From an uncultured bacterium (GTDB taxonomy: Bacteria > Actinomycetota > Coriobacteriia > Coriobacteriales > Coriobacteriaceae): a stretch of 18,526 nucleotides of DNA. Position 1 is the stretch's first letter; each line of letters starts with the position of its first letter. A model generated the notes under the pieces. The model was not told where the DNA came from. It did not search any database and was given only the letters and a program-made list of their open reading frames with translations. The DNA is taken from assembly GCA_905214435.1 (NCBI GenBank), contig CAJMMA010000039.1, forward strand, positions 1 to 18,526, given 5' to 3'. Position numbers and translations under genes: made by a program. Shown one piece after another: positions 18,066 to 18,526 of this stretch.

Positions 18066-18386
18066 TTAGAACGGCATGCCCGGGATGTTGAGGCCGCCGG
18101 TGATGGCGCCCATCTGCTTGTTGGCGAGCTCGTTGACACCGCGGACGGCCTCGTTGACGGCAGCCATGATCATGTCCTGCAGCATATCGACGTCCTCGGG
18201 ATCGAGGGCATCGGGGTCGATGGTGAGGTTGACGAGCTCCATCTCGCCGTTAACGGTCACCTTGACCATGCCGCCGCCGGCAGAGGCGTCGACGGTCTGG
18301 GACTTAAGGTTTTCCTGCGCGGCGGCAAGCTGCTCCTGCATCTTGCGAGCCTGCTTCATCATTTGCTGCATGTTCATACCGGCCAT
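18066..18386 (-). CDS. ybaB: YbaB/EbfC nucleoid-associated protein
   Basis: A 106-residue YbaB/EbfC-family DNA-binding protein, a small dimer that coats DNA. The N-terminus is a Met/Gln-rich helix (MNMQQMMKQARKMQEQL). The conserved GGGMVKVTVNG strand pair and the NLTIDPDALDPEDVDMLQDM helix follow. The C-terminus is the usual Gly/Met-rich GGLNIPGMPF. The ATG at 18386 has AAAGGAG about 5 bases upstream. It lies immediately before recR in the widespread ybaB-recR operon; dnaX is commonly next upstream in such operons and may lie just beyond the window edge. Confidence 0.95.
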   Translation of the reverse strand: MAGMNMQQMMKQARKMQEQLAAAQENLKSQTVDASAGGGMVKVTVNGEMELVNLTIDPDALDPEDVDMLQDMIMAAVNEAVRGVNELANKQMGAITGGLNIPGMPF

Positions 18387-18526
18387 GATGGCTCCTTTAC
18401 GTGCGGCCGCGCGACAAGCTGCAAGGGCAGCCGGAGCGCGACGGGACTTTCAAACTCAAAAATCGTACCACGGCGCGGGGCAAGCAAGCGGGGCGGACAC
18501 GCTACCTCAGTCGATATACATGTCCT
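18387..18526. other. ybaB upstream region at window edge
   Basis: A 140-base GC-rich stretch. TACGAT on the minus strand (18470-18465) could be a -10 element, but no good -35 hexamer precedes it. One minus-strand frame reads DMYID-stop from 18524 to 18507 and could be the tail of an upstream gene such as dnaX. That is too short to call. Confidence 0.3.

Noticed and set aside
17126..18091. A 321-codon plus-strand frame opposite recR
   Set aside because: Overlaps recR with its clear zinc finger and Toprim motifs; no independent support.
18507..18524. 3' end of dnaX
   Set aside because: Only five codons before a stop; gene order makes it plausible but the sequence cannot support it.

Overview
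The window looks like chromosome of a GC-rich, anaerobic actinobacterium of the class Coriobacteriia, most likely Collinsella or a close relative. This is inferred from the GC- and C/G-ending codon use, the fermentative gene set (arginine deiminase pathway, single-chain pyruvate:ferredoxin oxidoreductase) and actinobacterial-type protein features. No rRNA, tRNA, CRISPR array or intact insertion sequence was seen.

Region 1 (1-7277) is an arginine deiminase (ADI) island. Read on the minus strand it runs arcD-like antiporter, arcA (arginine deiminase), arcB (catabolic ornithine carbamoyltransferase), then the 5' end of a carbamate kinase gene cut by the window edge. Together these import arginine, convert it to citrulline and then to ornithine plus carbamoyl phosphate, and make ATP. 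Divergent from arcD, on the plus strand, is a second deiminase-like gene (arcA2). It keeps the catalytic residues but has Phe where the substrate-gating Arg normally sits. One base after its stop codon comes a gene for an XRE-type regulator with a LexA/S24-like C-terminal domain whose catalytic dyad appears lost. A second, complete carbamate kinase gene (arcC) follows on the minus strand and ends at a good terminator. The two arcC copies are direct repeats about 7.2 kb apart and bracket the island. The divergent promoter region holds two overlapping 19-bp interrupted palindromes, and a REP-like 26-bp perfect inverted repeat lies between the regulator and arcC.

Region 2 (7278-9578) has a 660-base gene-poor stretch ending in 34-bp direct repeats. 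These sit immediately before an AAA_14/DUF4143 ATPase gene (plus strand). A convergent intergenic region follows, with a bidirectional terminator nested inside a 29-bp perfect inverted repeat.

Region 3 (9579-13521) carries nifJ, the 1179-residue pyruvate:ferredoxin oxidoreductase, on the minus strand, with a roughly 400-base structured upstream region.

Region 4 (13522-17210) is a compact minus-strand three-gene operon. It encodes an exported or anchored protein with a Ser/Gly linker, a membrane-anchored Ser/Thr protein kinase and an FHA-domain protein. The genes are coupled by a 4-base overlap and a 3-base gap. This looks like a self-contained phosphosignalling module of unknown purpose and is one of the two most interesting loci here, the other being arcA2 with its regulator.

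Region 5 (17456-18526) is the housekeeping pair ybaB-recR (nucleoid-associated protein and recombination mediator), transcribed on the minus strand.
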